From Pseudomaricurvus albidus (GTDB lineage Bacteria; Pseudomonadota; Gammaproteobacteria; Pseudomonadales; Cellvibrionaceae), in contig NZ_JAHKRS010000004.1 of assembly GCF_018863235.1 (NCBI RefSeq), positions 1 to 64,000 of the forward strand: a DNA stretch of 64,000 nt. The letters run 5' to 3'. Below, piece by piece: positions 1 to 9,514 of this stretch; position 1 is the stretch's first letter; each line of letters begins with the position of its first letter. A program made the position numbers and the translations under genes. Below the pieces are notes generated by a model that did not search any database, had not been told where the DNA came from, and worked only from the letters and a program-made list of their open reading frames with translations.

Positions 1-420
1 CCTGTTCGCAGGGCCTTTTTTAAGAATACAGCTGTGGCGGTGCAGACGCCGACACAGAAACGACTCTCTCTGAGCTTGCGCCCTGTTCGCAGGGCCTTTT
101 TTAGGAATACAGCTGTGGCGGTGCAGACGCCGACACAGAAACGACTCTCTCTGAGCTTGCGCCCTGTTCGCAGGGCCTTTTTTAGGAATACAGCTGTGGC
201 GGTGCAGACGCCGACACAGAAACGACTCTCTCTGAGCTTGCGCCCTGTTCGCAGGGCCTTTTTTAGGAATACAGCTGTGGCGGTGCAGATGCCGACACAG
301 AAATGACTCTCTCTGAGCTTGCGCCCTGTTCGCAGGGCCTTTTTTAGGAATACAGCTGTGGCGGTGCAGATGCCGACACAGAAATGACTCTCTCTGAGCT
401 TGCGCCCTTTCGCAGGGCCA
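1..420. repeat. 81-bp tandem repeat array, each unit carrying a terminator-like hairpin
   Basis: Units begin at 1, 82, 163, 244, 325 and about 406, so the period is 81 bp; the array may continue left of the window. Each unit has a hairpin GCCCTG-TTCG-CAGGGC followed by CTTTTTT, a textbook intrinsic terminator for plus-strand transcripts with a TTCG tetraloop. A second imperfect hairpin, CTGTGGCG paired with CGCC then ACAG, lies between terminators. In the last two full units CGCC becomes TGCC, which can still pair by G-U wobble. The period is a multiple of three, so an open frame runs through, but this looks incidental. Confidence 0.85.
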
Positions 421-480
421 TTTTTTTAGAATTCTTAACGAGCCCATCGGGCCCGTTTCACCGACTCTCTCCGAGCTTGT

Positions 481-505
481 AGCCCTGTCAGCAGGGCTTT
501 TTTTA
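481..505 (+). terminator. Intrinsic terminator at the right end of the repeat array
   Basis: The stem AGCCCTG/CAGGGCT (481-487 and 492-498), loop TCAG, is followed by a run of seven T ending at 504. It terminates plus-strand transcripts coming from the left edge and lies just beyond the stop codon of the convergent suhB. Confidence 0.7.
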
Positions 506-526
506 TGGCTCGGGGGGAGGGCTGAT

Positions 527-1333
527 TTAGATTTTGCCCATGTGCTTGCCGACGATTTGCAGCAGTGGCTTAAAGACTTTCGGTGGCGCGCAAACAATAT
601 TGCCGCTATCCATCGTGGTGTTTCCACCTTTAAAGTCACTGACGAGACCGCCGGCTTCTTTTACCAGCAGAATCCCTGCGGCGACATCCCAGGATTGCAG
701 ATTCATTTCCCAGAATCCGTCATAACGACCCGCTGCGACATAGGCCAGATCCAGTGAGGCTGCGCCCGGGCGACGAATGCCGGCAGTCTGTCCGGCTATT
801 TCCTGCAGTGCCGCTAAATAAGGGGTGATGTGTTCAAAGGCATAGCCATTGAAGGGAATGCCGGTGCCAATCAGTGCACCACCGAGACCGCGTCTGTCGG
901 ATACCCGAATACGACGGCCGTTGAGAGCGGCACCTTTACCGCGGCTGGCGGTAAATTCTTCGCGTGTCATAGGGTTCAGAACCACGGCGTGTTCGATCTG
1001 TCCCTTATGCAGGCAGGCGATGGAGACCGCGAAGTGGGGGATACCGTGAAGGAAGTTGGTAGTACCGTCGAGGGGGTCAATGATCCACTCGTAATCAGCA
1101 CCTTTGCCGCTCCCGGAGCTGTGGCCCGTTTCTTCACCCCAGATGGCGTGATCGGGAAACGCTTTGCGCAGGTGGTAAATCACTTCTTTTTCGGCTGCTT
1201 TGTCTACTTCAGAGACAAAGTCGTTGCGACCTTTTTCTTCGAAGGCAACAACATCAACACGTTCAAGAGCGCGCTCAATGAGCTCGCCAGCCTTGCGTGC
1301 AGCACGCAGGGCGATATTCAGCATGGGTTCCAT
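527..1333 (-). CDS. suhB: Inositol-1-monophosphatase family protein SuhB
   Basis: Member of the Mg2+-dependent inositol monophosphatase family; in E. coli SuhB also acts as an rRNA transcription antitermination factor. The sequence shows GEETG, the metal-binding motif DPLDGTTNF and the second signature WDVAAGILLVKEAGG. I chose the ATG at 1333 because MEPMLNIALRAARKAG aligns with the E. coli start; an in-frame ATG at 1360 would add nine residues unlike the family. Length is then 268 aa, as usual. It is transcribed divergently from trmJ, and its transcript runs towards the repeat array. Confidence 0.95.
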   Translation of the reverse strand: MEPMLNIALRAARKAGELIERALERVDVVAFEEKGRNDFVSEVDKAAEKEVIYHLRKAFPDHAIWGEETGHSSGSGKGADYEWIIDPLDGTTNFLHGIPHFAVSIACLHKGQIEHAVVLNPMTREEFTASRGKGAALNGRRIRVSDRRGLGGALIGTGIPFNGYAFEHITPYLAALQEIAGQTAGIRRPGAASLDLAYVAAGRYDGFWEMNLQSWDVAAGILLVKEAGGLVSDFKGGNTTMDSGNIVCAPPKVFKPLLQIVGKHMGKI

Positions 1334-1570
1334 AGGGCACCAACCGTTTACGGCAATCAATGTGAAAGAGCAGACACCGCAAGATCGCAGCGCCTCAAAA
1401 AGGGGGCGGCAGTATAACAGTCTGTTCGAACTGTGAATATACCTGCTGTACGCTATCTTGGGTTTTAGCGGTGTTGCTGCAATATCTGGCTATTAGGATA
1501 GAAGGCAATTTGTTAAACTGCGCGCCTTTTTACCCCTGAACACCGATCTTGTTGATAATTTGGATTAGAC

Positions 1571-2362
1571 ATGTCCGACGCGCTGCTGCAAAAAATTCGA
1601 ATCGTACTGGTGAATACCAGCCATCCTGGCAACATTGGCGGCGCTGCCCGTGCAATGAAAAATATGGGGATGGCCCAGTTGTATCTGGTCGATCCCAAGG
1701 AATATCCGGCAGATAAGGCGGTGTGGCGGGCAGCCAATGCACAGGATGTTCTGGAAGGGGCCATTGTTGTAGATACTCTGGAAGAGGCGGTATCCGGTTG
1801 CGGTTTGGTGGTGGGCACCAGTGCTCGCGAGCGTCGAATCCCCTGGCCGCTGGTTACGCCTCGCGAATGTGGCGATCGTGCTGTGGCCGAGGCCCAGCAC
1901 CATGATGTGGCCATTGTCTTTGGTCGTGAAGATCGCGGCCTGACCAATGAAGAACTGCACAAATGCAATTATCATGTGCACATTCCTTCAAATCCGGACT
2001 ACAGCTCCCTCAATTTGTCATCCGCTGTGCAGGTGCTGGCCTATGAGGTGCGCATGTCGTGGCTCGCACTGCAGGATGGCAAGCCGGTTCACTTTGACGA
2101 CTGGGATCAGCCACCCGTAGAGCATCAGGAGCTGGAGCGCTATTACGAGCATCTCCAGGCGACTTTGGAGCGACTGGGGTTCCTGGAGCCGGGCAATCCT
2201 CGCCAGACCATGACCCGTTTGCGTCGTTTATACAGCCGTATTCGTATGGATAAAATGGAACTCAGTATCCTACGAGGAGTGCTGACCTCGGTTCAGAATT
2301 ACATTTTCCATACCGACAACAAAATCAAAGCCCTGACGGATGGTGAAAAGAAGGAAGACTGA
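1571..2362 (+). CDS. trmJ: tRNA (cytidine/uridine-2'-O-)-methyltransferase TrmJ
   Basis: SPOUT-family methyltransferase that modifies the 2'-OH of tRNA position 32 using S-adenosylmethionine. Visible marks are the N-terminal IVLVNTSHPGNIGGAARAMK block, FGREDRGLTNEEL, and IPSNPDYSSLNLSSAVQVL, the SPOUT knot region that binds SAM. A C-terminal helical extension ends near 263 aa, typical of TrmJ rather than the shorter TrmL. It sits directly upstream of iscR, the classical trmJ-iscR-isc arrangement of gammaproteobacteria. The ATG is preceded by a weak GGATTAG ribosome binding site. Confidence 0.94.
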   Translation: MSDALLQKIRIVLVNTSHPGNIGGAARAMKNMGMAQLYLVDPKEYPADKAVWRAANAQDVLEGAIVVDTLEEAVSGCGLVVGTSARERRIPWPLVTPRECGDRAVAEAQHHDVAIVFGREDRGLTNEELHKCNYHVHIPSNPDYSSLNLSSAVQVLAYEVRMSWLALQDGKPVHFDDWDQPPVEHQELERYYEHLQATLERLGFLEPGNPRQTMTRLRRLYSRIRMDKMELSILRGVLTSVQNYIFHTDNKIKALTDGEKKED

Positions 2363-2390
2363 CCTGTTGCACGTGGCTCAGGTAATACCA

Positions 2391-2403
2391 TACTAAATTA
2401 GTA
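2391..2403. promoter_or_regulatory. Perfect short dyad upstream of the iscR promoter
   Basis: TACTAA-A-TTAGTA is a perfect inverted repeat about 10 bp upstream of the -35 element of iscR. It could be an operator; the binding protein is not known from sequence. Confidence 0.35.
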
Positions 2404-2410
2404 GGTTATA

Positions 2411-2442
2411 TACTTGACCAAAGAGGTTGGTTTTTACATAAT
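2411..2442 (+). promoter_or_regulatory. iscR promoter with a probable IscR half-site over the -35 element
   Basis: TTGACC (2414-2419) and CATAAT (2437-2442) are separated by 17 bp, a good sigma-70 promoter. ATACTTGACC around the -35 element resembles the left half of the type 1 IscR operator (ATASYYGACT), while the right half is poorer. Autorepression by [2Fe-2S]-IscR, as in E. coli, is the likely logic (inference). Confidence 0.6.
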
Positions 2443-2473
2443 TCGCGCCCTGAATTGCCCACAGGATAGGTTT

Positions 2474-2944
2474 ATGCGTCTTACAACCAAAGGTCGATAC
2501 GCCGTCACCGCCATGTTGGATCTGGCTCTTAATGCAGAAAAAGGCCCGATCAGTCTGGCTGATATTTCCAAGCGTCAGGAGATTTCCCTGTCGTATCTGG
2601 AGCAGTTGTTCTCCAAATTGCGCCAACAGGCTCTGGTGGGCAGTGTCCGTGGGCCGGGTGGCGGTTACAAGCTCAGCCGTCAGGCGGACGACATCTCAGT
2701 GGCTGAGATTATTGATGCGGTCAACGAATCGATTGATGCAACCAACTGTGCGGGTATCGGTAACTGCCAGCATGGTCAGGTGTGTCTGACTCACTACCTG
2801 TGGTGTGACTTGAGTGACCAAATTCACGATTTTCTCAGCAATATCAGTCTGGCCAGTCTTGTGGCACGACAAGAGGTTCGTGAAGTCTCCGAGCGTCAGA
2901 ACCTCGAGCAAAAGCTGGAGTTGATTGCAGCGGGGGACTCGTGA
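2474..2944 (+). CDS. iscR: Iron-sulfur cluster-responsive transcriptional regulator IscR
   Basis: Rrf2-family DNA-binding regulator that holds a [2Fe-2S] cluster. From the ATG at 2474 the protein starts [19 protein letters not shown] like other IscR proteins; an in-frame codon at 2414 falls inside the promoter. A winged helix occupies roughly residues 1-70. The cluster ligands C92, C98 and C104 and the partner H107 all fall at the E. coli positions. The stop overlaps the GTG start of the next gene, so translation is probably coupled. It heads an operon running to sufE. Confidence 0.97.
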   Translation: MRLTTKGRYAVTAMLDLALNAEKGPISLADISKRQEISLSYLEQLFSKLRQQALVGSVRGPGGGYKLSRQADDISVAEIIDAVNESIDATNCAGIGNCQHGQVCLTHYLWCDLSDQIHDFLSNISLASLVARQEVREVSERQNLEQKLELIAAGDS

Positions 2945-4107
2945 AACCTCCGATTTACCTCGATTATGCCGCGACAACGCCCGTTGATCCTGCCGTTGCA
3001 GAGGCAATGAGCCAATGTCTGACGATGGATGGCACCTTCGCCAATCCCGCCTCCCGCTCGCATATTTATGGATGGCAGGCAGAAGAGAAGGTCGAAGCGG
3101 CCCGCAGTCAGGTGGCGGAGTTGCTAAGTTGTGATCCTCGTGAAATTGTGTGGACCAGTGGAGCAACCGAATCCAATAACCTTGCGTTAAAGGGCGTTTT
3201 CGAAAAACAGGGATACACTGGGCACCTGATTACCTCTGTGGTTGAGCATAAGGCCGTGGTTGATCCGGCCAAGTGGCTGGAAGCCAGAGGTGTTGACGTC
3301 ACCTGGTTGACACCGGACAGCTCCGGAGTGATTCACCCGGATCAGGTAAAAGCTGCAATCAGACCGGATACCCGTCTGGTGAGTCTCATGCAGGTTAACA
3401 ATGAGACTGGAGCGATCACGCAGATTGCCGAGATAGGCAAGCTTTGCCGTGACACCAGTACAGATAGTGAACATGATGTGCTGCTGCATGTGGATGCAGC
3501 GCAATCAGCGGGCAAGTTGCCCATTGATGTAAATCAGTTGCAGGTAGACTTCCTTAGCCTGTCGGCACACAAGTTTTATGGCCCGAAAGGGGTTGGCGCA
3601 CTGTATGTTCGCCGCAAAGTTCAACCGCAATTGGCACCGGTGACACATGGCGGTGGACACGAGCGGGGCATGCGTTCAGGAACCTTGCCAACTCACCAGT
3701 TGGTGGGTATGGGCGAAGCTGCCCGAATCTGTCGTGAGAAATTGTCGGACGATATGTCCCGGATAGCAGGTTTGAGGGACGAGCTTTGGGCGGGTATTGC
3801 CGACTTGCCTGGTGTGCGTCGTAATGGTTCTGCCGAGCAGGTCAGTCCAATACATCTGAACGTCTGTTTTTCAGGGATGGATGGTGAGGCTCTGCAGCTA
3901 TCGTTACGGGAACTGGCTGTGTCTTCAGGATCAGCCTGCACCTCTGCCAGTATCGAACCATCCTATGTGTTAAAAGCCATGGGATTGAGTGACAGCGATG
4001 CACACAGCTCTATCCGGTTTTCGCTGGGCCGATTTACGACCGAAGACGATGTGGCGCGCGCTGTCGCTCACATTCGAGACGTGGTACTTCAGCTGCAAGC
4101 AGGTTGA
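2941..4107 (+). CDS. Group I cysteine desulfurase (IscS/NifS type)
   Basis: PLP enzyme that converts cysteine to alanine and a persulfide. The PLP lysine lies in [10 protein letters not shown] (about K211) and the catalytic cysteine in [18 protein letters not shown] (about C333), with the longer flexible active-site loop typical of group I. The start is GTG, overlapping the iscR stop codon. At 388 aa it is slightly shorter than E. coli IscS (404 aa), and the tail lacks the usual IscU-binding end. No iscU, iscA or hscBA follows; the next gene is sufB, and a second desulfurase, sufS, lies in the same operon. Which scaffold it feeds is unclear. Confidence 0.93.
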   Translation: MKPPIYLDYAATTPVDPAVAEAMSQCLTMDGTFANPASRSHIYGWQAEEKVEAARSQVAELLSCDPREIVWTSGATESNNLALKGVFEKQGYTGHLITSVVEHKAVVDPAKWLEARGVDVTWLTPDSSGVIHPDQVKAAIRPDTRLVSLMQVNNETGAITQIAEIGKLCRDTSTDSEHDVLLHVDAAQSAGKLPIDVNQLQVDFLSLSAHKFYGPKGVGALYVRRKVQPQLAPVTHGGGHERGMRSGTLPTHQLVGMGEAARICREKLSDDMSRIAGLRDELWAGIADLPGVRRNGSAEQVSPIHLNVCFSGMDGEALQLSLRELAVSSGSACTSASIEPSYVLKAMGLSDSDAHSSIRFSLGRFTTEDDVARAVAHIRDVVLQLQAG

Positions 4108-4245
4108 TGGCTCACTGGTAAAATGAAAGCAAATATGCAGCTGTCTGGCTGGAGTTGCCCGGCAGTCAAGAATTTAAAACGCCTTACAAAGAGCGTTGCC
4201 TGTTAAGACACATGGATGTCATAACCGTGAATAGCGAGTTACAAC

Positions 4246-5682
4246 ATGACTGAGCAAATTGAAAAAGCGCTGCAGCGTGAATACGAGGCCGGGTTTGTAT
4301 CGGATATTGAGTCCGATACCTTTGAACCGGGCCTCAACGAAGACATTATTCGCCGCATCTCCGCAATGAAAGAAGAGCCGGAGTGGATGCTCGAGTGGCG
4401 TCTGAAAGCCTACCGCAGCTGGCTGGAAATGGACGAGCCGGAGTGGGCACATGTGCATTATCCGGAAATCGATTTTCAGTCGATCTCCTATTACTCTGCG
4501 CCAAAGAGCATGAAGGACAAGCCCAAGTCGCTGGACGAAGTGGACCCGGAACTGCTGAAAACCTATGAAAAACTGGGTATTCCCCTGCATGAACAAATGA
4601 TGCTGGCAGGTGTGGCCGTAGACGCGGTGTTTGACTCCGTTTCCGTAGTGACTACCTTTCGCGATAAGCTGGAAGAGGCGGGTGTGATTTTTTGTCCCAT
4701 CAGCGAAGCGGTGCACAAGTACCCCGAGCTGGTGAAAAAGTATTTGGGCAGTGTGGTGCCGCAGCGTGACAACTATTACGCAGCTCTCAATTGTGCGGTA
4801 TTCACTGACGGCTCTTTTGTGTACATCCCCAAAGGCACCAAGTGCCCAATGGAGTTGTCCACCTATTTCCGCATCAATGAGCAGAATACCGGTCAATTCG
4901 AGCGCACGTTGATTATCGCCGACGAAGGCAGTCACGTGAGCTATCTGGAAGGCTGTACGGCGCCACAGCGGGACGAAAACCAACTGCACGCAGCAGTGGT
5001 TGAACTGGTTGCTTTGGACGATGCCGAAATCAAATACTCCACGGTACAGAACTGGTACCCCGGAGATGAAAACGGCAAGGGCGGTATCTACAACTTCGTG
5101 ACCAAGCGCGGGATTTGTCATACCAACGCCAAGATCTCCTGGACTCAGGTGGAAACCGGTTCTGCGGTTACCTGGAAGTATCCGAGCTGTATCCTGAAAG
5201 GGGATAACAGCATCGGTGAGTTCTATTCCGTGGCCCTGACTCGCGGTGCCCAGCAGGCGGACACGGGAACCAAGATGATTCATCTGGGTAAAAATACCAA
5301 GTCGACAATCATCTCCAAAGGGATTTCCGCTGGTAAGAGTAACAACAGTTATCGTGGGTTGGTTCGCATGAACCCCGGAGCAGCCGGAGCGCGTAATTTT
5401 ACCCAGTGTGATTCACTGTTGATTGGTGACAAGTGTGGTGCTCACACCTTCCCGTATGTGGAAAGTCGCAACCCGACGGCCATTGTGGAGCACGAAGCAA
5501 CCACCTCCAAAGTGTCTGATGATCAGATGTTTTTGTGTCAACAGCGCGGGCTGGATCCGGAGAAGGCCGTGTCAATGATTGTGAACGGTTTCTGTAAAGA
5601 AGTTTTCAAAGAATTACCCATGGAATTTGCTGTTGAAGCCGGCAAGTTGCTGGAGATCAGTCTGGAAGGTTCAGTGGGTTAA
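4246..5682 (+). CDS. sufB: Fe-S cluster assembly scaffold SufB
   Basis: Core subunit of the SufBC2D scaffold on which Fe-S clusters are built in the cytosol. Family blocks include [55 protein letters not shown] and [20 protein letters not shown], which contain the conserved cysteines and glutamate of the SufB/SufD interface. At 478 aa it is standard for proteobacterial SufB. A gap of about 140 bp separates it from the desulfurase gene, without an obvious terminator. Confidence 0.97.
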   Translation: MTEQIEKALQREYEAGFVSDIESDTFEPGLNEDIIRRISAMKEEPEWMLEWRLKAYRSWLEMDEPEWAHVHYPEIDFQSISYYSAPKSMKDKPKSLDEVDPELLKTYEKLGIPLHEQMMLAGVAVDAVFDSVSVVTTFRDKLEEAGVIFCPISEAVHKYPELVKKYLGSVVPQRDNYYAALNCAVFTDGSFVYIPKGTKCPMELSTYFRINEQNTGQFERTLIIADEGSHVSYLEGCTAPQRDENQLHAAVVELVALDDAEIKYSTVQNWYPGDENGKGGIYNFVTKRGICHTNAKISWTQVETGSAVTWKYPSCILKGDNSIGEFYSVALTRGAQQADTGTKMIHLGKNTKSTIISKGISAGKSNNSYRGLVRMNPGAAGARNFTQCDSLLIGDKCGAHTFPYVESRNPTAIVEHEATTSKVSDDQMFLCQQRGLDPEKAVSMIVNGFCKEVFKELPMEFAVEAGKLLEISLEGSVG

Positions 5683-5742
5683 CTCCCGCTTTAACGACGA
5701 CCAAGACAGATTGATTAAATGGTGAATGAGGAATTAAAGATT

Positions 5743-6525
5743 ATGTTGTCCATTAAAAACCTGCACGCCAGTGTTGAAGAGAAAAACATCCTGAAGGGCC
5801 TGGAGCTGGAGATTAAGCCCGGCGAAGTTCACGCGATCATGGGGCCAAACGGTGCCGGTAAAAGTACTCTGGGTTATGTTCTGACTGGACGCGATGGATA
5901 CAGCGTAGAGCAGGGCAGTGCTGAGCTGGATGGTGTTGACCTGTTGGAGTTGGAAGCTGAAGAGCGCGCTCGTGCGGGTTTGTTCCTGGCGTTTCAGTAC
6001 CCGGTTGAAATTCCCGGGGTCAGCAACCTGGAATTCCTCAAGGCATCTGTCGACGCCGTTCGCGAAGCTCGTGGTGAAGAGGCTTTGAGCTCCAAAGATT
6101 TTCTGAAAATGGCTCGCGAAGCCAGTAAGCAAGTGAATTTGCCCGCCGACTTCCTCAAGCGTGGCGTTAACGAAGGCTTTTCTGGCGGTGAGAAAAAGCG
6201 CAATGAAATCCTGCAGATGCTGTTGTTGAAACCCAAGCTTTGTATTCTCGACGAATCCGACTCCGGTCTGGATATCGATGCCTTGCAGGTCGTGGCTGAG
6301 GGTGTAAACAGCCAGCGTTCGCCAGATCGCAGTTTTATTGTTGTGACTCACTACCAGCGCCTGTTGGACTACATCAAACCAGACTTTGTCCACGTACTGG
6401 CGGATGGAAAAATTGTTAAAAGCGGTGATTACTCTCTGGCTCACGAGCTGGAAAGCCAGGGCTATGCCTGGTTGAAGGATCAGCCTGCTGACGAGGCCGC
6501 GACCAACGACGTGGCCGAGGGGTAA
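5743..6525 (+). CDS. sufC: SufC ATPase of the SufBCD complex
   Basis: ABC-type ATPase that powers rearrangement of the SufBC2D scaffold. It has Walker A GPNGAGKST, an ABC signature FSGGEKKRNE, Walker B LCILDESDSGLD and the switch histidine in VVTHYQRLL. I chose ATG 5743 (MLSIKNLHA) because it has a GAGGA site about 10 bp upstream and matches family starts; an ATG at 5719 would add eight residues. It is separated from sufD by four bases. Confidence 0.97.
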   Translation: MLSIKNLHASVEEKNILKGLELEIKPGEVHAIMGPNGAGKSTLGYVLTGRDGYSVEQGSAELDGVDLLELEAEERARAGLFLAFQYPVEIPGVSNLEFLKASVDAVREARGEEALSSKDFLKMAREASKQVNLPADFLKRGVNEGFSGGEKKRNEILQMLLLKPKLCILDESDSGLDIDALQVVAEGVNSQRSPDRSFIVVTHYQRLLDYIKPDFVHVLADGKIVKSGDYSLAHELESQGYAWLKDQPADEAATNDVAEG

Positions 6526-6529
6526 GCGG

Positions 6530-7786
6530 ATGAGTAATTGGTTAAACGGAGCCGTCGCCCGAGCCGAATCGGTCAGCGACTGGCTGGCACCAAAGCGACA
6601 AGCTTCCTTAGCGTTGTTGCGCGAGGCCCAGTGGCCAACGCGTAAAACCGAAGCCTGGAAATACATACCGATCAATGTGTGGGATCGCACCGAGTTGCAA
6701 TCTGATGCAGTTGAGGTCAACGCTGTTGCAGAGTCGATTGAAGGCCTGAACAGTATTGATCTGGTGTTCGTGAACGGTGAATTGACGTCAGATCTGAATG
6801 ATGAATTGCCGGCAGGACTGAGCATAGTTTCTCTGGCCGACGCTTCGGCCGATGCACAGTCGTGGGCAGCAGAGACTTTCGCCTCGGTTAAGCCGTCGCG
6901 CCACCTGTTCGGCCTGGTGAACGATGTTCTGGCGACTCAGGGAGTGCTGATTGATGTGGCTGCCGAGGCAGTTATTGAACAACCGATCCGTATTGTGAAT
7001 GTACTGACTCAGGACAGCGAAGCCCATACGCGGGTGCTCGTGCGCCTGGGACAAAACGCCAAAGCCTCTGTCGTTGAACAGTTCTGTGGTAATCAGCGCA
7101 GCAAGAACACGGGCTTTGCCGAGTACAAGGTGGGAGAGAGCGCACGTCTCGAACATTACCGATTTGCTCTGCAAACCGGCGAGTCGCTGAGTATCGGCGG
7201 CAGCCATTTCGAACTGGCAACCCGCGCAGAACTGAACAGTACTCTGGTTGGCTTTGGCAGCACTCTGCAGCGTGTCGATGTGGATGTGACTCATGCGGGT
7301 GAACATGCTTTTGCCAAGTTGAATGCAATTTATCTGCTTGACGGCAAAGAGCTGTTTGATCTGCACAGTACCATTGAGCACGCCGTGCCTCATGGCACTA
7401 CAGAAGAGAACGTTCGCGGCATTGTTGCGGATAATTCCCGTGCTGTGTTTAACGGCCGAATTCATATTCACCGTGATGCTCAGAAAACGCTGGCCGAGCT
7501 GAATAACCGTAATTTGCTGATGTCTGATCGTGCCGAGATCGACACCAAGCCCGAACTGGAAATCTACGCCGACGACGTACGTTGCGCGCACGGCGCCACC
7601 ATTGCGGAGATCGATAAAACCGCTCTGTATTATTTGCAGTCTCGTGGTGTGAGTCGTTCCCAGGCGCAGATCATGCTCAATTTTGGTTTTATTAATGAGC
7701 TGGTTGACGAGATGCCCAATGACGTTCTGGCTGAATGGTTGCGCCCACAGTTGCGCGATCGCTTTGCTGCGATGGAAGTGAAGTAA
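6530..7786 (+). CDS. sufD: Fe-S cluster assembly protein SufD
   Basis: Third component of SufBC2D, a SufB paralogue with a beta-helix core. Family landmarks are the N-terminal RKTEAWKYIPI block, AELNNRNLLMSDRAEIDTKP, YADDVRCAHGATI with the conserved C-x-H-G, and YYLQSRGVSRSQAQIMLNFGF. Length of 418 aa is normal. It is tightly spaced between sufC and sufS, so it is clearly part of one operon. Confidence 0.96.
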   Translation: MSNWLNGAVARAESVSDWLAPKRQASLALLREAQWPTRKTEAWKYIPINVWDRTELQSDAVEVNAVAESIEGLNSIDLVFVNGELTSDLNDELPAGLSIVSLADASADAQSWAAETFASVKPSRHLFGLVNDVLATQGVLIDVAAEAVIEQPIRIVNVLTQDSEAHTRVLVRLGQNAKASVVEQFCGNQRSKNTGFAEYKVGESARLEHYRFALQTGESLSIGGSHFELATRAELNSTLVGFGSTLQRVDVDVTHAGEHAFAKLNAIYLLDGKELFDLHSTIEHAVPHGTTEENVRGIVADNSRAVFNGRIHIHRDAQKTLAELNNRNLLMSDRAEIDTKPELEIYADDVRCAHGATIAEIDKTALYYLQSRGVSRSQAQIMLNFGFINELVDEMPNDVLAEWLRPQLRDRFAAMEVK

Positions 7787-7820
7787 CGATGGGACTTAAG
7801 TGGCAAGAGGTGAAAGCCCT

Positions 7821-9038
7821 ATGACGTTTGATGTAATGGCACTGCGCAAGCAGTTTCCGATCCTTGCGCGAGAGATAGACGGTAAGCCTCTGGTTTATCT
7901 CGATAATGCGGCAACCACACAAAAGCCACAGTGCGTTATTGATTCGATCGTAGATTATTACACCACCTGCAATTCCAATGTGCATCGTGGTGCGCACCGT
8001 TTGGCGGATGAGGCGACTCAGCGCTACGAAGGTGCCCGCGATACCGTGGCGCAATTTATCAATGCGCAGGCACGTGAAGAGGTTATCTGGACCAGCGGTA
8101 CCACTGAGGCGATCAATATTGTCTCAAATGGCATTGGTCAGATTCTGAAAAGCGGTGACGAAATCGTTGTTACCGAAATGGAACACCACGCCAATATCGT
8201 GACCTGGCAGCAGGCCTGCAAGCGTTCTGGTGCCACTTTAAAAGTCGCGCCCATCAACGAGTTGGGTGAGCTGGACGTGGCCGCGTTTGAAGCGCTGCTG
8301 ACATCGAATACCAAGATGGTGGCTTTTCCGCAGGTGTCGAATTCTCTGGGAACCATCAATCCGATCAAAGAATTGACCCGCAAGGCTAAAGCCGTGGGCG
8401 CCTGGGTGCTGGTCGACGGCGCGCAGGGCATTGCCCACGGGCCGGTGGATGTTCAGGATATCGGGTGCGATTTTTACGCCTTCTCGGGCCACAAGTTGTT
8501 TGGTCCCACCGGTATTGGCGTGCTTTGGGGCAAGGCCTCGCTGCTGTCTGAGTGGCCGGTATGGCAGACCGGTGGTGAAATGATCTCCGAAGTCACTTAT
8601 CAGGATGCCCAATGGAATGTGTTGCCTTACCGACTGGAGGCAGGAACGCCCCATATAGCAGGCGCCATTGGCATGGGTGAGGCGGTTCGCTGGTTTTCCG
8701 AGCTGGATATGACGGCGCTCAAGGCTCACGAAAAAGCCTTGATGGACAGTGCTACCGCCCAGGCACAAGCCTTCGAAGGGCTGACAATTGTGGGTCAGGC
8801 TCGTGAAAAAACAGGGGTGTTAAGCTTTTTGATGGAAGGTGGGCACCCGGCCGATATCGGCTTTCTGCTGGATCGTCAGGGCATTGCCATTCGCACCGGG
8901 CACCACTGCGCCGAGCCACTGATGAACCGTTTGGGGATTCCTGGCACTGCGCGGGCATCTTTCTCGATTTACAACACGCTGGACGAAGTGGACGCGCTGT
9001 TTGAAGCTTTGAAAAAAGTCAGAATGATGCTGGCTTGA
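7821..9038 (+). CDS. sufS: Group II cysteine desulfurase SufS
   Basis: PLP-dependent desulfurase that passes persulfide sulfur to SufE. The PLP lysine is in FSGHKLFGPTGIG (about K225) and the catalytic cysteine in RTGHHCAEPLM (about C363), the short group II loop. I chose ATG 7821 (MTFDVMALRKQFP) because AGAGGTG lies about nine bases upstream; a GTG at 7800 would add seven atypical residues. Length is 405 aa, matching E. coli SufS. Its partner gene sufE lies about 1.1 kb downstream. Confidence 0.96.
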   Translation: MTFDVMALRKQFPILAREIDGKPLVYLDNAATTQKPQCVIDSIVDYYTTCNSNVHRGAHRLADEATQRYEGARDTVAQFINAQAREEVIWTSGTTEAINIVSNGIGQILKSGDEIVVTEMEHHANIVTWQQACKRSGATLKVAPINELGELDVAAFEALLTSNTKMVAFPQVSNSLGTINPIKELTRKAKAVGAWVLVDGAQGIAHGPVDVQDIGCDFYAFSGHKLFGPTGIGVLWGKASLLSEWPVWQTGGEMISEVTYQDAQWNVLPYRLEAGTPHIAGAIGMGEAVRWFSELDMTALKAHEKALMDSATAQAQAFEGLTIVGQAREKTGVLSFLMEGGHPADIGFLLDRQGIAIRTGHHCAEPLMNRLGIPGTARASFSIYNTLDEVDALFEALKKVRMMLA

Positions 9039-9144
9039 TCCGGTTTTCCGGATGAAAGGGAAGTCCCGCCCTCGGGTGGGTATTGTTGACGGTATAAAGT
9101 TGACCATAGAGAGTCGGCCGTGAGGGCTGACCAAGAGGTTAAAA

Positions 9145-9513
9145 ATGACAGATATGAAAACCCCGGAGATCTTTGATCCCAATGCACCTGCAGTCACCAT
9201 GACTGAAGCTGCAGTACGTCATTTTGAAAAGAAGCTGGCGACTCAGGACGGCAAAATCATTCGTCTGAGTACTGAAACCAGTGGCTGCACCGGTTATGCC
9301 TACGTTCTGGACTTTGCTGACGGACCTGAAGAAGGGGACGAGGTACTGACTCCCAGCGATAAGATTACTCTGTCGGTGGCGCCGGATGCTGTGAATATCC
9401 TGCGTGGCACTGAAATCGATCTGGTGACCGAGGGTATTAACCAGGTCGTCAAGTTCAACAACCCCAACGTCGTGGCAGAATGTGGCTGTGGCGAAAGCTT
9501 TAGTGTGAGCTGA
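9145..9513 (+). CDS. sufA: A-type Fe-S carrier protein SufA
   Basis: A-type carrier (HesB/IscA/SufA family) that takes a nascent cluster from SufBCD to apoproteins. The three conserved cysteines are visible in SGCTGYAYVL and near the C-terminus in ECGCGESF. The 122-aa length and the N-terminal extension are SufA-like. A strong AAGAGG site precedes the ATG. Assignment to SufA rather than IscA rests partly on its place in the suf operon. Confidence 0.92.
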   Translation: MTDMKTPEIFDPNAPAVTMTEAAVRHFEKKLATQDGKIIRLSTETSGCTGYAYVLDFADGPEEGDEVLTPSDKITLSVAPDAVNILRGTEIDLVTEGINQVVKFNNPNVVAECGCGESFSVS

Positions 9514-9514
9514 T

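Noticed and set aside
34-306. Open frame of 90 codons through the 81-bp array, with 27-residue repeats
   Set aside because: It exists because 81 is a multiple of three. It contains terminator hairpins in every unit and has no ribosome binding site.
1-420. CRISPR or tRNA cluster
   Set aside because: Repeats are head-to-tail copies without spacers, and no unit has a T-loop or acceptor stem of a tRNA.
4219-5283. Long minus-strand open frame opposite sufB
   Set aside because: It is antisense to a fully conserved gene; composition is not protein-like and no family is recognised.
5734-6825. Minus-strand open frame opposite sufC and the start of sufD
   Set aside because: Antisense shadow of two well-supported genes.
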